Assembly: GCA_003550325.1 (NCBI GenBank)
Contig: QKWP01000273.1
Coordinates: forward strand, 284,160 to 348,159
Length of the DNA stretch: 64,000 nucleotides
Direction of reading: 5' to 3'
Origin: Gigaspora rosea
Taxonomy: Eukaryota; Glomeromycota; Glomeromycetes; Diversisporales; Gigasporaceae
The notes under the pieces were generated by a model. That model did no database searches, was not told the DNA's origin, and saw only the letters and a program-made list of their open reading frames with translations. Within the stretch, counting starts at the first letter, position 1. Every line of letters begins with the position of its first letter. Shown in pieces: positions 35,971 to 45,967 of the stretch. The position numbers and the translations under genes were made by a program.

Positions 35971-36797
35971 ATATGTCCTCAAAATTTGGGTCAAAGTTTC
36001 TTTCGGAGAAGCGTCATTTGATTGATTTTTAACGCTGTGCAAAGCCGATCGAAGAGCAGATGATACCTATCATTGAATTCGGAACTTTCTAAAAGACTTT
36101 GATAATCTTGAGATTATGTTTTTAAATCGATAGACATTTTATTAATAGCAGTATTTAGTATTAAAGCATCAGAATTTAAAACTGTAATGTATTGTTTATC
36201 GTTTTTTAAACTTTGTAGATAGTACCCGTACGGCACTGACTACAGTACCCGGTGTACCTTACAATAAACCATCGAATTTCTTGAATCAGGGTTGGCAAAT
36301 GACTTTTAAATGACATAAATGACATTGTGACATTGTCATTTGTCACTTTGTCATTTAAAAGGTAAATGACAAATGACAAAAATAGGTTATATTTAAAAAT
36401 GCAAAGATCCTGAAATCATTAAGGTTTTGTGTCACTTCGGGCAGTTTAGGATTAGTTAAATCCTAAAACACCCGAAGTTCTAATATGTTATTTTAAATGA
36501 CAAAAATAACAAATGACATATGTCATTTGTCACTAATTTGTCATTTGTCACGAAAATTTTAAATGACATTGTCATTTGCCATCCCTGTCTTGAATAGTAC
36601 CCACCTGGGTACTAATTATAGGGGAGGGTATTATAATAGGGGGGTACTTTACATAGTTTCAATATTATTTAATAAGGATTTTAATTCTAAGTATATATAT
36701 ANATATGTCCTCAAAATTTGGGTCAAAGTTTCTTTCGGAGAAGCGTCATTTGATTGATTTTTAACGCTGTGCAAAGCCGATCGAAGAGCAGATGATA
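35971..36797. repeat. 95-bp direct repeat of a COG2 exon bounding a 0.6 kb insert
   Basis: Positions 35971-36065 and 36703-36797 are identical over about 95 bp, starting ATATGTCCTCAAAATTTGGG. The right copy begins one base after the N at 36702. The insert between them holds a hAT MITE (36287-36587) and unrelated sequence. COG2 reads naturally from the right copy's upstream side and from the left copy's downstream side, so the duplication is not part of a normal exon layout. Confidence 0.85.
36287..36587. mobile_element. hAT-type MITE, CAGGGTTGGCAAATGAC termini
   Basis: Ends CAGGGTTGGCAAATGAC and inverted CAGGGATGGCAAATGAC, with exact 8-bp flanks TCTTGAAT at 36279-36286 and 36588-36595. The interior is built of repeated AAATGACAAATGACA-type words and a central hairpin (CACTTCGGGCAGTTTAGGAT / ATCCTAAAACACCCGAAGT). 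It shares the first 11 bp with the elements at 487 and 60816. Confidence 0.95.
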
Positions 36798-37970
36798 AAT
36801 TTGTACGTAAAGTTTCTTTTATTCTAGTTATCCTCTAAAATAATTCACACAAATAAACAGATAACTAACACTGTAAGTTTTGTTGAGAGAATACATCAAT
36901 AAAACTCTTAAACCACACAAAAGGTAGATCTTTCCCTTTGCTGACCAGGTATTTGCATCTGATTATATTCAATTGCCACACGCTCGATTTGTTTTGCGCT
37001 ATTTCCACTATTAAACCAAAAGAAAAAAAACTGGGCTCGTATCAATAATTATAAATTAATACTGTATTTAAAAAGTTGGATCGGAAAAATTACCAATCGT
37101 CTTTTGATAAAAGAGATGATGCACTCTCGCTGCTAATTAACAACAAATTTTCGACTTTACGAACAGATTCGTGGATATTAATAAGAAGTTGTAAGGAAGC
37201 CTTATTTATGGGAGGATTTAAAAAAAATGTAATTAAGATCCGTATGAAAGGGCATGTGTTTTTGTAATAAACCTTAACATACCGTTGGGAAAACACCCAT
37301 AGAATTACAGTACCTTCTTTTCTCGTATGGAGGCCCGATGAGATAATTGATTTTCTAATGAATCCACAACATTCTGAAAAATTGTACGGACATTCTGTGA
37401 AGTTCAATGAATTTATTAATACAAGATATTCTACACGTATAAAATTGACGTAAAAAGAAAATGCTAGAGGCATTTTTTAAACAGCCATAATGACATGCCT
37501 GAACTTCTCTCATTTTTCCAAGACTTATCCACACCTTTTAAATTTGTAGAAATATCCACGAAACTAGCATAATCTCTATTGATCATTTCCACAAGTTCGC
37601 TTTTCAAACTTTTCAAGTGCATATTCAATTCTTTTTTCAATTCATCCAAAGTTAAGCGACGTCTATTTGCCAAGAAACGATCACTATTGAAATCGGGTGT
37701 AGAAAACATTTCTCGATTAAGTGGTGGAGGAAAGGGTAATGGAGTCCTCACGAGATTCAAAAATTCCGGTGAAAGGGACTTTCACCATATTTTTGTCTCA
37801 GAGGATTCTGAATCTGTATAAATGCTAAGATTTGGCGGCCCAGAGTTTCGAATAGTATTTCTTGAAAGGATCTATCATTTGATGTTACTTATCATCTGTG
37901 TAATCAGCATTTTGGGCAATGTTTTACAGCGATATCTATTCTTTAGAGTTAGATTTCAATTTTTTGTAAA

Positions 37971-38310
37971 ATGCCCCACGTGAAAAGACGTTGCTTTGCC
38001 ACCACAGTCTCAGGGCAGGATAAAAGCTAACAATAGGTTTAATACCAGCTGATGGTATTGGAAAAGAAGTTATCCCCGTAAGTATTCATTTTTGCGAAAA
38101 TTTTCAAATATTTTATATTTGTGCATTCTTAGGGTGCAAGACAAGTTCTCGAAGCACTTCCGAATATTGGTGTGGCTAGCCCAAGTTTTAATTTTATAAA
38201 TTTAGATGCAGGATTTGAATATTTTCAAAAGAATGGAACTGCCTTGCCTGAAAAAACTTTAGAAATTATGAAAAATGAGTGTGATGGAGCTCTTTTTGGA
38301 GCCGTTAGGT
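37971..38310 (+). pseudogene. LYS12: 5' fragment of homoisocitrate dehydrogenase (LYS12)
   Basis: Two exons, 37971-38077 and 38133 to about 38308, with a GTAAGT...TTCTTAG intron. The translation runs from a mitochondrial-type leader (MPHVKRRCFATTVSGQDKS) into LTIGLIPADGIGKEVIP, then GARQVLEALPNIGV, DAGFEYFQKNGTALPEKT and NECDGALFGAV, the N-terminal NAD-dependent dehydrogenase half of fungal homoisocitrate dehydrogenase (yeast Lys12). That enzyme makes alpha-ketoadipate in the fungal lysine pathway in mitochondria. One base is missing between the leader (AAAAGC) and CTAACAATAGG, which breaks the frame. After a plausible donor (GTTAG|GTGATT) none of the remaining two thirds of the enzyme is seen before the next repeats at 38.5 kb. 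It lies head-to-head with COG2, about 0.2 kb apart. Confidence 0.82.
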
Positions 38311-38528
38311 GATTTAAAATTAGTCGATTAATTGATATTGGCCAACTAATCGATTAATTAATTAGGGATATCAACTAATCGATTTCTTCGATTTGTATCA
38401 CTACAAAATACCTTGTAAAATATATTCATTTTGATCTGATACACGTGGTCCTACTGGGGTAATCCTTTTTTGGAAATCATGTGTTTATATCAAAACAATA
38501 AAAAAATCCAGAAATATATATAAGGATC
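38311..38528. other. AT-rich spacer with short palindromes
   Basis: The word ACTAATCGAT and its complement recur at 38335-38395, forming small hairpins. No LYS12 coding continues here. Confidence 0.4.
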
Positions 38529-39143
38529 TTTTTTGTGCTCAACTTCTCACACTTTAACTTATACTTTTTACATAATTGTTTACAATTTTCGATTACACAT
38601 CTTTTATTTATAGTTAAAAACATATCAATTTATGTTTTTCTCATACTCGCTGATATTCTGTTATCAAAAGATAAGTAACGATCTCCTGTTAATATATAAC
38701 ACACCGCCTCTAAACGTTCCGACCAACCTATCACACATTTTGGAGCGTGCAAATGGAACGTGCAAGTGGAACGGATTTTACTAATTTCCCCATCGTCTGA
38801 TTGGCTCGTGCCAATTTACATGTCACCTTCTAATAAAATGTGACATCTCAGTTAGGGCTGGATCCATGTGGTAGTAAGCATAGCGGATACACGTGAGACT
38901 ATTTGAAACAGGACATAGTTTCTCACTACCAAGTGCTGAAAGTAGACGTCTTGTGAGGCACCCAGGATCTCTTCGATTACTCAAAAATTCTAAAATTTTA
39001 TTAGGTCAAAATTCGTTTCCGTTTAGAGTTTGGTTTTGTTTTATTTCTTTTATAAGTTAGAACTATTTTCGCTTATAAAAAAAATTAAAACATCCAAACT
39101 CTCGTTGATTGGTTCGGAACTATTTGAAGAAATTTAATCCTTT
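38529..39143 (+). repeat. Repeat arm A flanking the Fanzor remnant
   Basis: This segment recurs in inverted orientation at 41763-42415. Shared words include TTTTTTGTGCTCAACTTCT / TTTTTTGCTTTGCTCAATTTCT, GATCTCCTGTTAATATATAACACACC / GATCTCCTATTAATATATTAACACACC (only the cores are given), GTGGTAGTAAGCA and TTCGTTTCC...GTTTGGTTTTGTTTTAT. Arm A holds extra sequence at about 38725-38880 that arm B lacks. Its nature is unknown: it could be the long terminal inverted repeat of the Fanzor-bearing element, or two copies of an LTR-like fossil (arm B has a purine-rich GGGGGAGATTGTTT stretch reminiscent of copia ends). Confidence 0.6.
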
Positions 39144-39165
39144 AGAATTATAAATCTACTTTGTA

Positions 39166-40365
39166 TTATCTTGTATTAATTATCTTTTGTAATATATTTA
39201 TGGATGGCATGGTACCTATGTGACATTTGCAGACCCCTACTCGCCACACATTTAATATGCATGTTTTGCTTGTATATGCTTCTGAGACAGACGTAATTAC
39301 CACTTTTCCATTTTTGAAATTAGGCGATTTCTGAAGCTCACATGTGACCAACTCATCATTTTTCTGACAGTTTTACTTTTAATCTTTCTTTTTTTCTACG
39401 TATGTGATATTTGTTTACTGTCAAATTTCGGTAGGATTATTACATCAAAAGTACGAGCTAAAAATAGTGCCAATTTCTTGTGTACTTCACGAATGAGATT
39501 TGGGTTCGATTTTTTAATCGGGATTGAGCACACCTCATCGAATTACGTTTTCTAGCTGGTGCCTTTGTAGTACGGGATCTAGTCGGAAAATACCACCAAT
39601 ATTTCCTTCTGATTGTCGGTGAGTACCATGTATGAAAAGTGCGAACTCCAAGGTCTATAGCAGCTATATGAATAAAGTCTGCTTGGTTTTCACAGACTTC
39701 TTTGTCATAGGCCCAGATAAAAAGCCCATTGCTTTAAGTTTTTAAGACAGGATAATTTCGAAATTAATGTCGCCTTTCCTTCTATATTTGGTCATTTGTT
39801 GTGAAGATTTTCTTGAATTACCTTGAACTATTTGTTTATTATGTAATATTCGAAAGCTGGATAGTCATAGTTTGTTGTTCATTCTATATAAAAGAAAAAA
39901 TATAATATAATATAAATACTATCGATAATATATAATAATATATAATAATAATATCGATAATATATAAGAATATAATATCGATAATACAATATATAAGAAT
40001 AGGCATAAAAATACTATATACCTTTTTGTTTGGTGGTTTATTTTACTTTCGCAACGCATTATTGCGTTTTATAACTTCGTCACGGGCTATAATTGCACTC
40101 GTTATAGATTCATCAAGTACAGCACTCGGGAACTTTATCCCTGAAGGCCCACTCTTTCGTTGTTTAATACGGTGTTTAAGTAAATACGAAAAAAGAATTG
40201 CTTAGTCTTGCTATGATTTCGTTTTTAATTTGCCACCACCACATTGTAAACCAATCGGCACATCATATCCACTGCTTTAATAATTCTTTTTGCGCTTATT
40301 AGGGTAGGCACGAATTTTAATTGAACGTATCAGTGGATCCTTTTTTTGTCGCTTTGCCCATCTTG
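39166..40365 (-). pseudogene. Decayed Fanzor (TnpB-like RNA-guided nuclease of eukaryotic transposons)
   Basis: Minus-strand fragments in family order: SIKIRAYPN with LLKQW (about 40.34-40.25 kb) and FPSAVLDESITSAIIARDEVIKRNN (about 40.14-40.06), typical of the N-terminal OrfB part where VLDEAI is followed by a helix; AAIDLGVRTFHTWYSPT at about 39.67-39.61, the RuvC-I block with its Asp; LARTFDVIILPKFDS at about 39.46-39.42, in the place of RuvC-II; SKTVRKMMSWSH near 39.37; and VSEAYTSKTC at about 39.29-39.26 with a Cys pair (VCKCH) and a terminal INILQK at 39.2, matching the C-terminal zinc motif EAYTSKTC...CxxC...RNI of TnpB and Fanzor. Active Fanzors cut DNA using an RNA made from the element's end. 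This copy changes frame and has stops several times, so it is dead. The third acidic residue (usually in RD-x-N-x-A-R-N) is not preserved (GTMPSINIL). Confidence 0.7.
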
Positions 40366-40660
40366 TTGACTGGTCCTTCTTTTTCCTTTATTATTTTCAC
40401 CATCGTTATTATCATTCATTTATATTACTATATTTGTATTCAATTGTGTGCATTTAATTTTATGATTTACGTTGGAATTTGGTATTATAGTTTGCCAAGT
40501 TGCTTCATTTGAGTGACTTAATGAAGGTAAATCATTCGAACTTGGTAACATAGTTTTCTCGACCATTCTGCAATTTGGTCATTCCAATAAGGAACAACAC
40601 GATTGGTTTCCATAGTAATATTAGATTCATTAAGTAAAAAAAAAAAGACATATTCAAGTA

Positions 40661-40886
40661 CCATATTTTCACGCAATAATGCTCACCTGCGCGTTATTTT
40701 GAGTACGTGCGCGTTATTTTAGGCTGAAAACTGGTCGTCTGACATATGAAGACATTATGTAATCGGCTAATTTACATTGATTCAAACATACGCGTTATTT
40801 CGGGACGCATGGACGTCATTTCGATGCCATACATCTTATTTTTGGATGATACGATTTTCGAAGAGCATTATTACGCGAAAATACGG
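40661..40886. mobile_element. pogo/Tc1-mariner-type MITE
   Basis: Inverted ends CCATATTTTCACGCAATAATGCTC type (left) and CCGTATTTTCGCGTAATAATGCTC type (right, inverted) are bounded by TA on both sides (40659-40660, 40887-40888). Repeated GCGTTATTT words fill the interior. TA targets and this terminus are typical of pogo-like elements. A stray relative of the interior (GCACGTTATTTCG) occurs near 62,070. Confidence 0.85.
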
Positions 40887-41058
40887 TAATTGGTGATTTG
40901 AAAAAATTTTTTATTAATGTTTCAATAGAATAGCGTTGATTCAAAGTATTGTTAGGAAAAACTTAATTCAAAATCTTGAGAATTAATTTTGTTTCTTTTT
41001 TTTCTATTTCAAACAAAAGAGACAAAAGATATTATTTATGTTATTTTTACCTATTATA

Positions 41059-41284
41059 GTCCAGACTTATTGAAAAATAACAAATTCCTGAAATCGTATA
41101 AGTCTATATTTCGTCTGACTACGCTTATATTTGTGTATACTTTTTAATGATTAATCATTGTTGGCTTATTAAGAATGATTAATCACTATCATCATCAATA
41201 ATGACAATTGTGCTTATCAAGAATGCTGTAGAGTGTCCAGACTTATGCGATTTCAGAAAATCGTTATTATCAATAAGCCTGGAC
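41059..41284. mobile_element. MITE with GTCCAGACTTATTGA termini
   Basis: The left end GTCCAGACTTATTGAAAAAT and inverted right end GTCCAGGCTTATTGATAATAAC pair, and each half carries CTGAAATCG and ATAAGTCT again. The 6-mer ATTATA flanks both ends (41053-41058, 41285-41290). The superfamily is not assigned. Confidence 0.7.
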
Positions 41285-41762
41285 ATTATACGATATATAA
41301 CATTTACAATATTATGTTTCATATTCAATACATCCTATCGCAAATCCTTTAGGATATTTTAACGATAGGAAAAACAACAAATATAATTTCTAATATGTCA
41401 TTAATTAAAACTGAAGGTTTTATTTAACGATAATCAATCGAAATTTTTACCTTGGAGGTTATTTACTTCAAAAATTATTATATGTCTTACTATGTTCAGT
41501 AAAGGCAAAAAATTGACTAATAAACTAAAATTTATTTGAAAAAAATTTTTTATCATCGGCAATATAAATCAAAATATAGTTGTACCTCAAATTATACAAA
41601 ACTTGATATATTTTTTTAAAAATTTTTTTACTCGAAATAAAGATAGTATAAAATTAAATTACAAAAATATGATACAAAATAATACAAAATATAACTTGAT
41701 ACAAAATAATACAAAATATAACTTAATGCAAAATAATACAAAATATATCTATGTATAACATC

Positions 41763-42415
41763 AAAAGAATAAATTTCTTTGGTTAACACCAAACCAATCG
41801 ACAAGAGCTTGGATGTTTTATTTTTTTTATAAATGAAAGCTAGGTTTAACTTATAAAAAAAATAAAACAAAACCAAACTTCTAATGGAAACGAATTTTTG
41901 ACCTAGGTCGAAAAGACCTTGAGTGCCCCAGAAGACGCCTACAGTCAACTCTTGGTAGTAAGAGTCTATGCCCTGATAACCATCTTAACAGATTATCCTA
42001 ACGATATATCCAAATGGTTTTCAAACAATCTCCCCCAGATGAACCATGTGTATTCATTGTGCTTACTACCATATGAATTCAGACATGCTTAGAGGTGGTG
42101 TGTTAATATATTAATAGGAGATCATTAATTATCTTTTAAATAACAGCATATTGACAAATATGAGAAATACCTAAAAATAGAAAACAAAAAAGTGGTTTTT
42201 AAATAAAGAAAAATATATAATGTAGGTATCATAAAATAGTGTAAATAAAAAACATGTAACAAAAATTGCATTAATAAAAAATAAGTAATAAAAAGGAAAT
42301 GTGTAAATGAAAATGTACAAGTAAAAGTATACAAGTAAAAGTAAAATATGTAAGAAATTGAGCAAAGCAAAAAAGAGATATATTTTTTTGGCACATCTAT
42401 TGTTTTCAACAGGAA
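41763..42415 (-). repeat. Repeat arm B flanking the Fanzor remnant
   Basis: Inverted counterpart of 38529-39143, as listed there. Immediately inside it (41640-41760) is a short tandem array of AAATAATACAAAATATAACTT units. Frames in this segment are repeat-derived. Confidence 0.6.
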
Positions 42416-42417
42416 AC

Positions 42418-42482
42418 TTGGTAAAGCAGTACCTGTCTCACACAGGTATTCACCTATACTTCAGTAACATCAGCAAATTTTA
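42418..42482 (-). mobile_element. Fragment of the B-box retroposon family
   Basis: The minus strand here (CTGAAGTATAGGTGAATACC, ACAGGTACTGCTTTACCAAG) matches 49753-49820 (CCGAAGTGTAGGTGAATACC, ACAGGTACCGCTCTACCAAG). Only about 65 bp is recognisable. Confidence 0.7.
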
Positions 42483-43623
42483 TAGTTGTGAAATCTTTTG
42501 AAAAATCTTGTGGACCACAAAATAAGTAAATAAATTAGAGAGATAGCTAAAACCAAATATATTTATATATTTTTTGATTATTTAATTAAAATTAGAGTAA
42601 GGATTAATTAAAAATTAGGGTTAGAGCTTGTTTTATAAGTAAAATTGTCTTCTTGACATTTTTTATTAATGCTTCAAGATAGGTTTAGGTACTCATTTCT
42701 TGTATTTACAGCATTTTTTACTTTTTTTCTTTGTTTTTTTCTCATCAGGCTGTTTGTAAAGATTATATTTTACAATTTGATTAGCTTTTATTATATAAAT
42801 ACACCTGGCTTTAGACTATATATGAGGACGAAATTATTTAGATTCTAAAACCTGAAATTAAAATTTGAAGACGAAATTGGTTTGATCTATTTTACTTGAA
42901 AGATGAAATTATTTAATACTTTTTTTGAATAGACAATTTATAAGAAACATATCTATATAAATTTTATTTGCTTTTCCTTATAAAAAATTTAATTTCTCTA
43001 ATGGAGACGAAATAGGCCTTTTTCAAAAATCAATTTCAGTGGCATTACTACTTTAGACGGCTTCTAAATTAGGGTTAGGGCACTACCAGAAATTAGCTGA
43101 TTCGATTTTGGCCAAAATTTTGGCCCTCTCTCTTTTAGTTAAATCTTTATATTAAATTTTCACTTTTTCAGACCCTCTTCTAGAACATTAGCAGATTTTT
43201 GGCCCTCTTCTTAGTAGATAGAATATGGTTAGAATAGAACTACAAAGTTAGTATTAGATAGTGATGAGTTGGGATTAGAGTATTACAGAATTAGTATAAA
43301 AGTTAGAGATGTTAGAATTAGAGTAGTACAAAATTAATATAAAAGCTAAGCTAGAGAGTTAGAGTTAGATTAGTATTAGATTAAAGAAGAACTCTAAAAT
43401 ACACATAAATAGGTCAGGTTTATTATAAAATCACTAAATATAGAAAGATTTGCAGAAAACATCAAAAATAAGCAAAAAATTACCATAAATAGAAAAGATT
43501 TCACAAAAAAACCAATAATAAGCAAACTAATACCTGACATATCTATATATATTTTGGGGTTCTACAAAAAAGTAAATTAATATATTTTAATAATATTTGT
43601 ACTATATTTTATAGTACATAAAT
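42483..43623. other. AT-rich intergenic DNA with degenerate GTTAGAGTTAG words
   Basis: No credible gene. Repeated TTAGGGTTAG/GTTAGAGTTAGA-like words (about 42,600, 43,070, 43,360) are scattered rather than arrayed. Confidence 0.45.
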
Positions 43624-43632
43624 AATAAAATA

Positions 43633-44268
43633 GGGAATAGAAATTTGTCGCACCTGCGACATGTCGCACCCCCGATTCGGCCAATCAAATCGCACGATTT
43701 TGTAGGCAAAAAATTTATTTTTTAAAAATTCAAAATTTTACTAGTAAAATGTAAATATAAATAAGCGATATCAAAGCATATAGTGAAAATTTTATTCTGA
43801 ACAACTTTTTCTAAGTCATAAAGATAGATTATCTTAGTAAAAAAAACATTTTATAAGAAAAATCAAAAATTTCCATCGTTAGTACATATAAAACTTTTTA
43901 TTTTACTAATTTAATCTATTTTTATGTTTAAGTAATATATAAAAATTTACGCTAAATAACTTTTTCTAAGTTAAAAAGGTAGATTATTTTAGTAAAAAAA
44001 AGTTTTATATGTGCTAACTTTGGAAATTTTTGATTTTTCTTATAAAAAGTTTTTTTTTACTAAGACAATCTATCTTGATGACTTAGAAAAAGTTGTTCAG
44101 AATAAAATTTTACATTATATGGTATGCTATTTTATATAAATTTTAAACTTTATTATGTAAAATTTTTAATTTTTAAAAAACAAAATTTTTTTGCCTATAA
44201 AATCGTGCGATTTGATTGGCCGAACCAGGGGGTGCAACATGTTGCGGGTGCGACAAATTTATTTTCCC
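43633..44268. mobile_element. Long-TIR fold-back element, 9-bp target duplication (MULE-type)
   Basis: The 636-bp element is an inverted repeat with arms of about 290 bp, from GGGAATAGAAATTTGTCGCA to its inverse GGGAAAATAAATTTGTCGCA. Both arms carry CGGCCAATCAAATCGCACGA and ACTTTTTCTAAGTCAT-like blocks. Exact 9-bp flanks AATAAAATA lie at 43624-43632 and 44269-44277. Nine-bp duplications with long inverted ends point to a Mutator-like non-autonomous element. Confidence 0.88.
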
Positions 44269-44277
44269 AATAAAATA

Positions 44278-45720
44278 AATATATATTAGTATATAATAAA
44301 TATTAAAATAAATAAAAAAACAAAATTACTATATACTACCACTGAGTAAACTCTTTCTAACGTTTACTTGAACCAAATTACCAACGGAAGAAAAACAAAA
44401 AGTTTTTTGTTGGAGAGTTGCCTATACTTAATGTATAGTAGGATAACACAGGAAAACAGTTTTTATAAAGGTTAACTAACTTTCTGGTGACTCCTTTTTA
44501 TATTCAACATGCAAGCCAAAAGCATACTTTTACAAGATAACTGGCAGAAGATAGAGCCCTTGTACAAGAAATTTTGGTGGAAATTAAAGTTTTCTTCTGT
44601 TGACAAAGTTTCCTGTGGAAAAACAATGAAGAACAACGAAAAATTGAGTTTTTCCAACTACACCCTCTCCTTTAAATTTCTTTCGAGTATCGTCTTACTT
44701 CCTTTTAAATTTTTTCGAAATTTTCGCCAAAAAGTAAAAATCCAAGCTTACCCTCCAAAAGATCAGCAGTGTTTACTTCTTCCGAATTGGGATGATCTGA
44801 ATCAGGACTGGCACCGTCACAAGTGAATTTGGTCGCTATATACAAATAAACAATGAATGACGTGGTTGGATTTGGAGAGCACGTGAAAAATTTCTTACCC
44901 TTTTTAGTTTTGTTTTTCATTTCATATATTTGTACATATAATACATCAGTAGACATTAGTCTTGTGGTATTATATAATTTTTATCGTTTATGCTAGACGT
45001 GTAGCATTTACAGTTTCTATTCTTTCTTTGCTTTTTCTTTGGTTTTTTTTTATTTCTTTTCTTTTGGTTGTATTTTCGGTTTGGTTATTTGGTTAGTTCT
45101 TTAGGTTTTGTCCTCTTTTAATCTTTTCCTCTTTTTTATTCTTTTTTATGAGAAGCTCAAAGAAGAAGTTTTTAGATAGAATGGATTCTGTGGTTGGTTG
45201 TCTGAAGCCAGGCGGTGCTATACTTCTTGCTGATGGAGAAGACCGTCGCTTGAGTATGAGCAAACTATTTCAGCGCAGTAGCAAAGTTGGGCACCAATTC
45301 GGGCAACCATCTTAGTTCGACTATTACTATTAGTATATAAAATTATGTAGCTTTTATGTAATTTGCTAATAAAGGTCGGATGGCTATGAAGTTTAAAAAA
45401 TAAAAAACTACAGTATATACTACCACTAGTAATTATCACTAGTGATTAACAATAAAGTGTAATATATAAATTATAAAAGTTTTTTGCTAAAATAAAATTA
45501 AATTTTGATAATACAGTTATTCTTTTCTGTAGTTACCAAGTTGGTCACACCCTATTATAATAATTATTTAGAGATATGACTATAAATAAAATACCTTGTC
45601 ATAGCCATATACCTATATGCAAATAAGTGTTTAAAATAATTATATAGTTGTAATTTAAAATCTTTAACAGTGAATAGCTTTTGATCCAGTGGCCCAATTT
45701 ATATAAAATAACTACCAGAG
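44278..45720. other. Repeat-poor intergenic DNA with unconvincing small frames
   Basis: Composition is milder than the flanks. Frames of 55-105 codons exist: plus 44509-44826, plus 45148-45315 starting MRSSKKKFLDRMDSV, and minus 44705-44956. None carries a recognised motif, and plus and minus frames overlap. They may be remnants of a gene or of a transposon coding region. Confidence 0.35.
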
Positions 45721-45721
45721 T

Positions 45722-45966
45722 ATACTTGCTGGCAAAACATAGACAAATCCCAAATTCAAAAAAAAACAATTGCTATTTGTAAAAGATTAAATTAAAAAAA
45801 TAGTCTTAAAATTTTGCAAATATATTATCTACTATTTGTTTAAACAAAGATTATTAATAAAGTTTTTGAGAAATTAATTTGGGATATAATTGGAATATGG
45901 GTGTGGACAAATCCCAAACTATAGTAATTTGGGATTTTGCCAACATGTATATGCCAGAGTGTTTGT
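45722..45966. mobile_element. Element with TATACTTGCTGGCAAAA ends next to AAATCCC words
   Basis: The left end GTATACTTGCTGGCAAAAC is followed by ACAAATCCCAAATT. The right end, inverted, reads TATACATGTTGGCAAAATCC followed by CAAATT. The same junction TATAC(A/T)TG(T/C)(T/C)GGCAAAA occurs at 49,994-50,012, where it precedes the AAATCCC tract, and inverted at 58,265-58,285. These are therefore four copies of one element end, two of them here in inverted orientation. Confidence 0.6.
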
Positions 45967-45967
45967 C

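Larger units (their letters stand above)
33031..37760 (-). pseudogene. COG2: COG2, conserved oligomeric Golgi complex subunit 2, frame broken in this sequence
   Basis: Family blocks appear in order on the minus strand: FNSDRFLANRRRLTLDELKK and EMINRDYASFVDISTNLKG (37.7-37.5 kb); DSLENQLSHRASIREKK (37314-37394); LINIHESVRKVENLL (37094-37200); ERVAIEYNQM (about 36.98 kb); LRSALHSV...TQILRTY (36.8-36.7 and again 36.06 kb), IDQTKSAESVIRTELVAP (35.97-35.90); VNSMWVEIAES (35.6); FMKRWQLLVYFQL (35.3); SHRFWKLTLQ (34.9); LIQRYKNWLLLGLTDLL (34.8); TEASYFVPHIIKPLI (33.6); EDKIRLQILLDVKQFGKEL (33.2). COG2 is part of the lobe A tether for retrograde intra-Golgi vesicles. The blocks do not join in one frame: single-base shifts appear after STNLKGVDKS, inside YNQM-YLV, after ITRKILKG and near the C-terminus, and a 95-bp exon part is duplicated around a 0.6 kb insertion next to an N. 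No clear start Met precedes LPFPPPLNRE; the first ATG is at 37709. One intron starts with GC (CACAAG|GCAAGT). It is either a decaying copy or a poorly assembled functional gene. Confidence 0.8.

Noticed and set aside
43060-43090. TTAGGGTTAGGG as an interstitial telomere
   Set aside because: Only two units; similar degenerate GTTAGAG words are scattered through AT-rich DNA, with no array.
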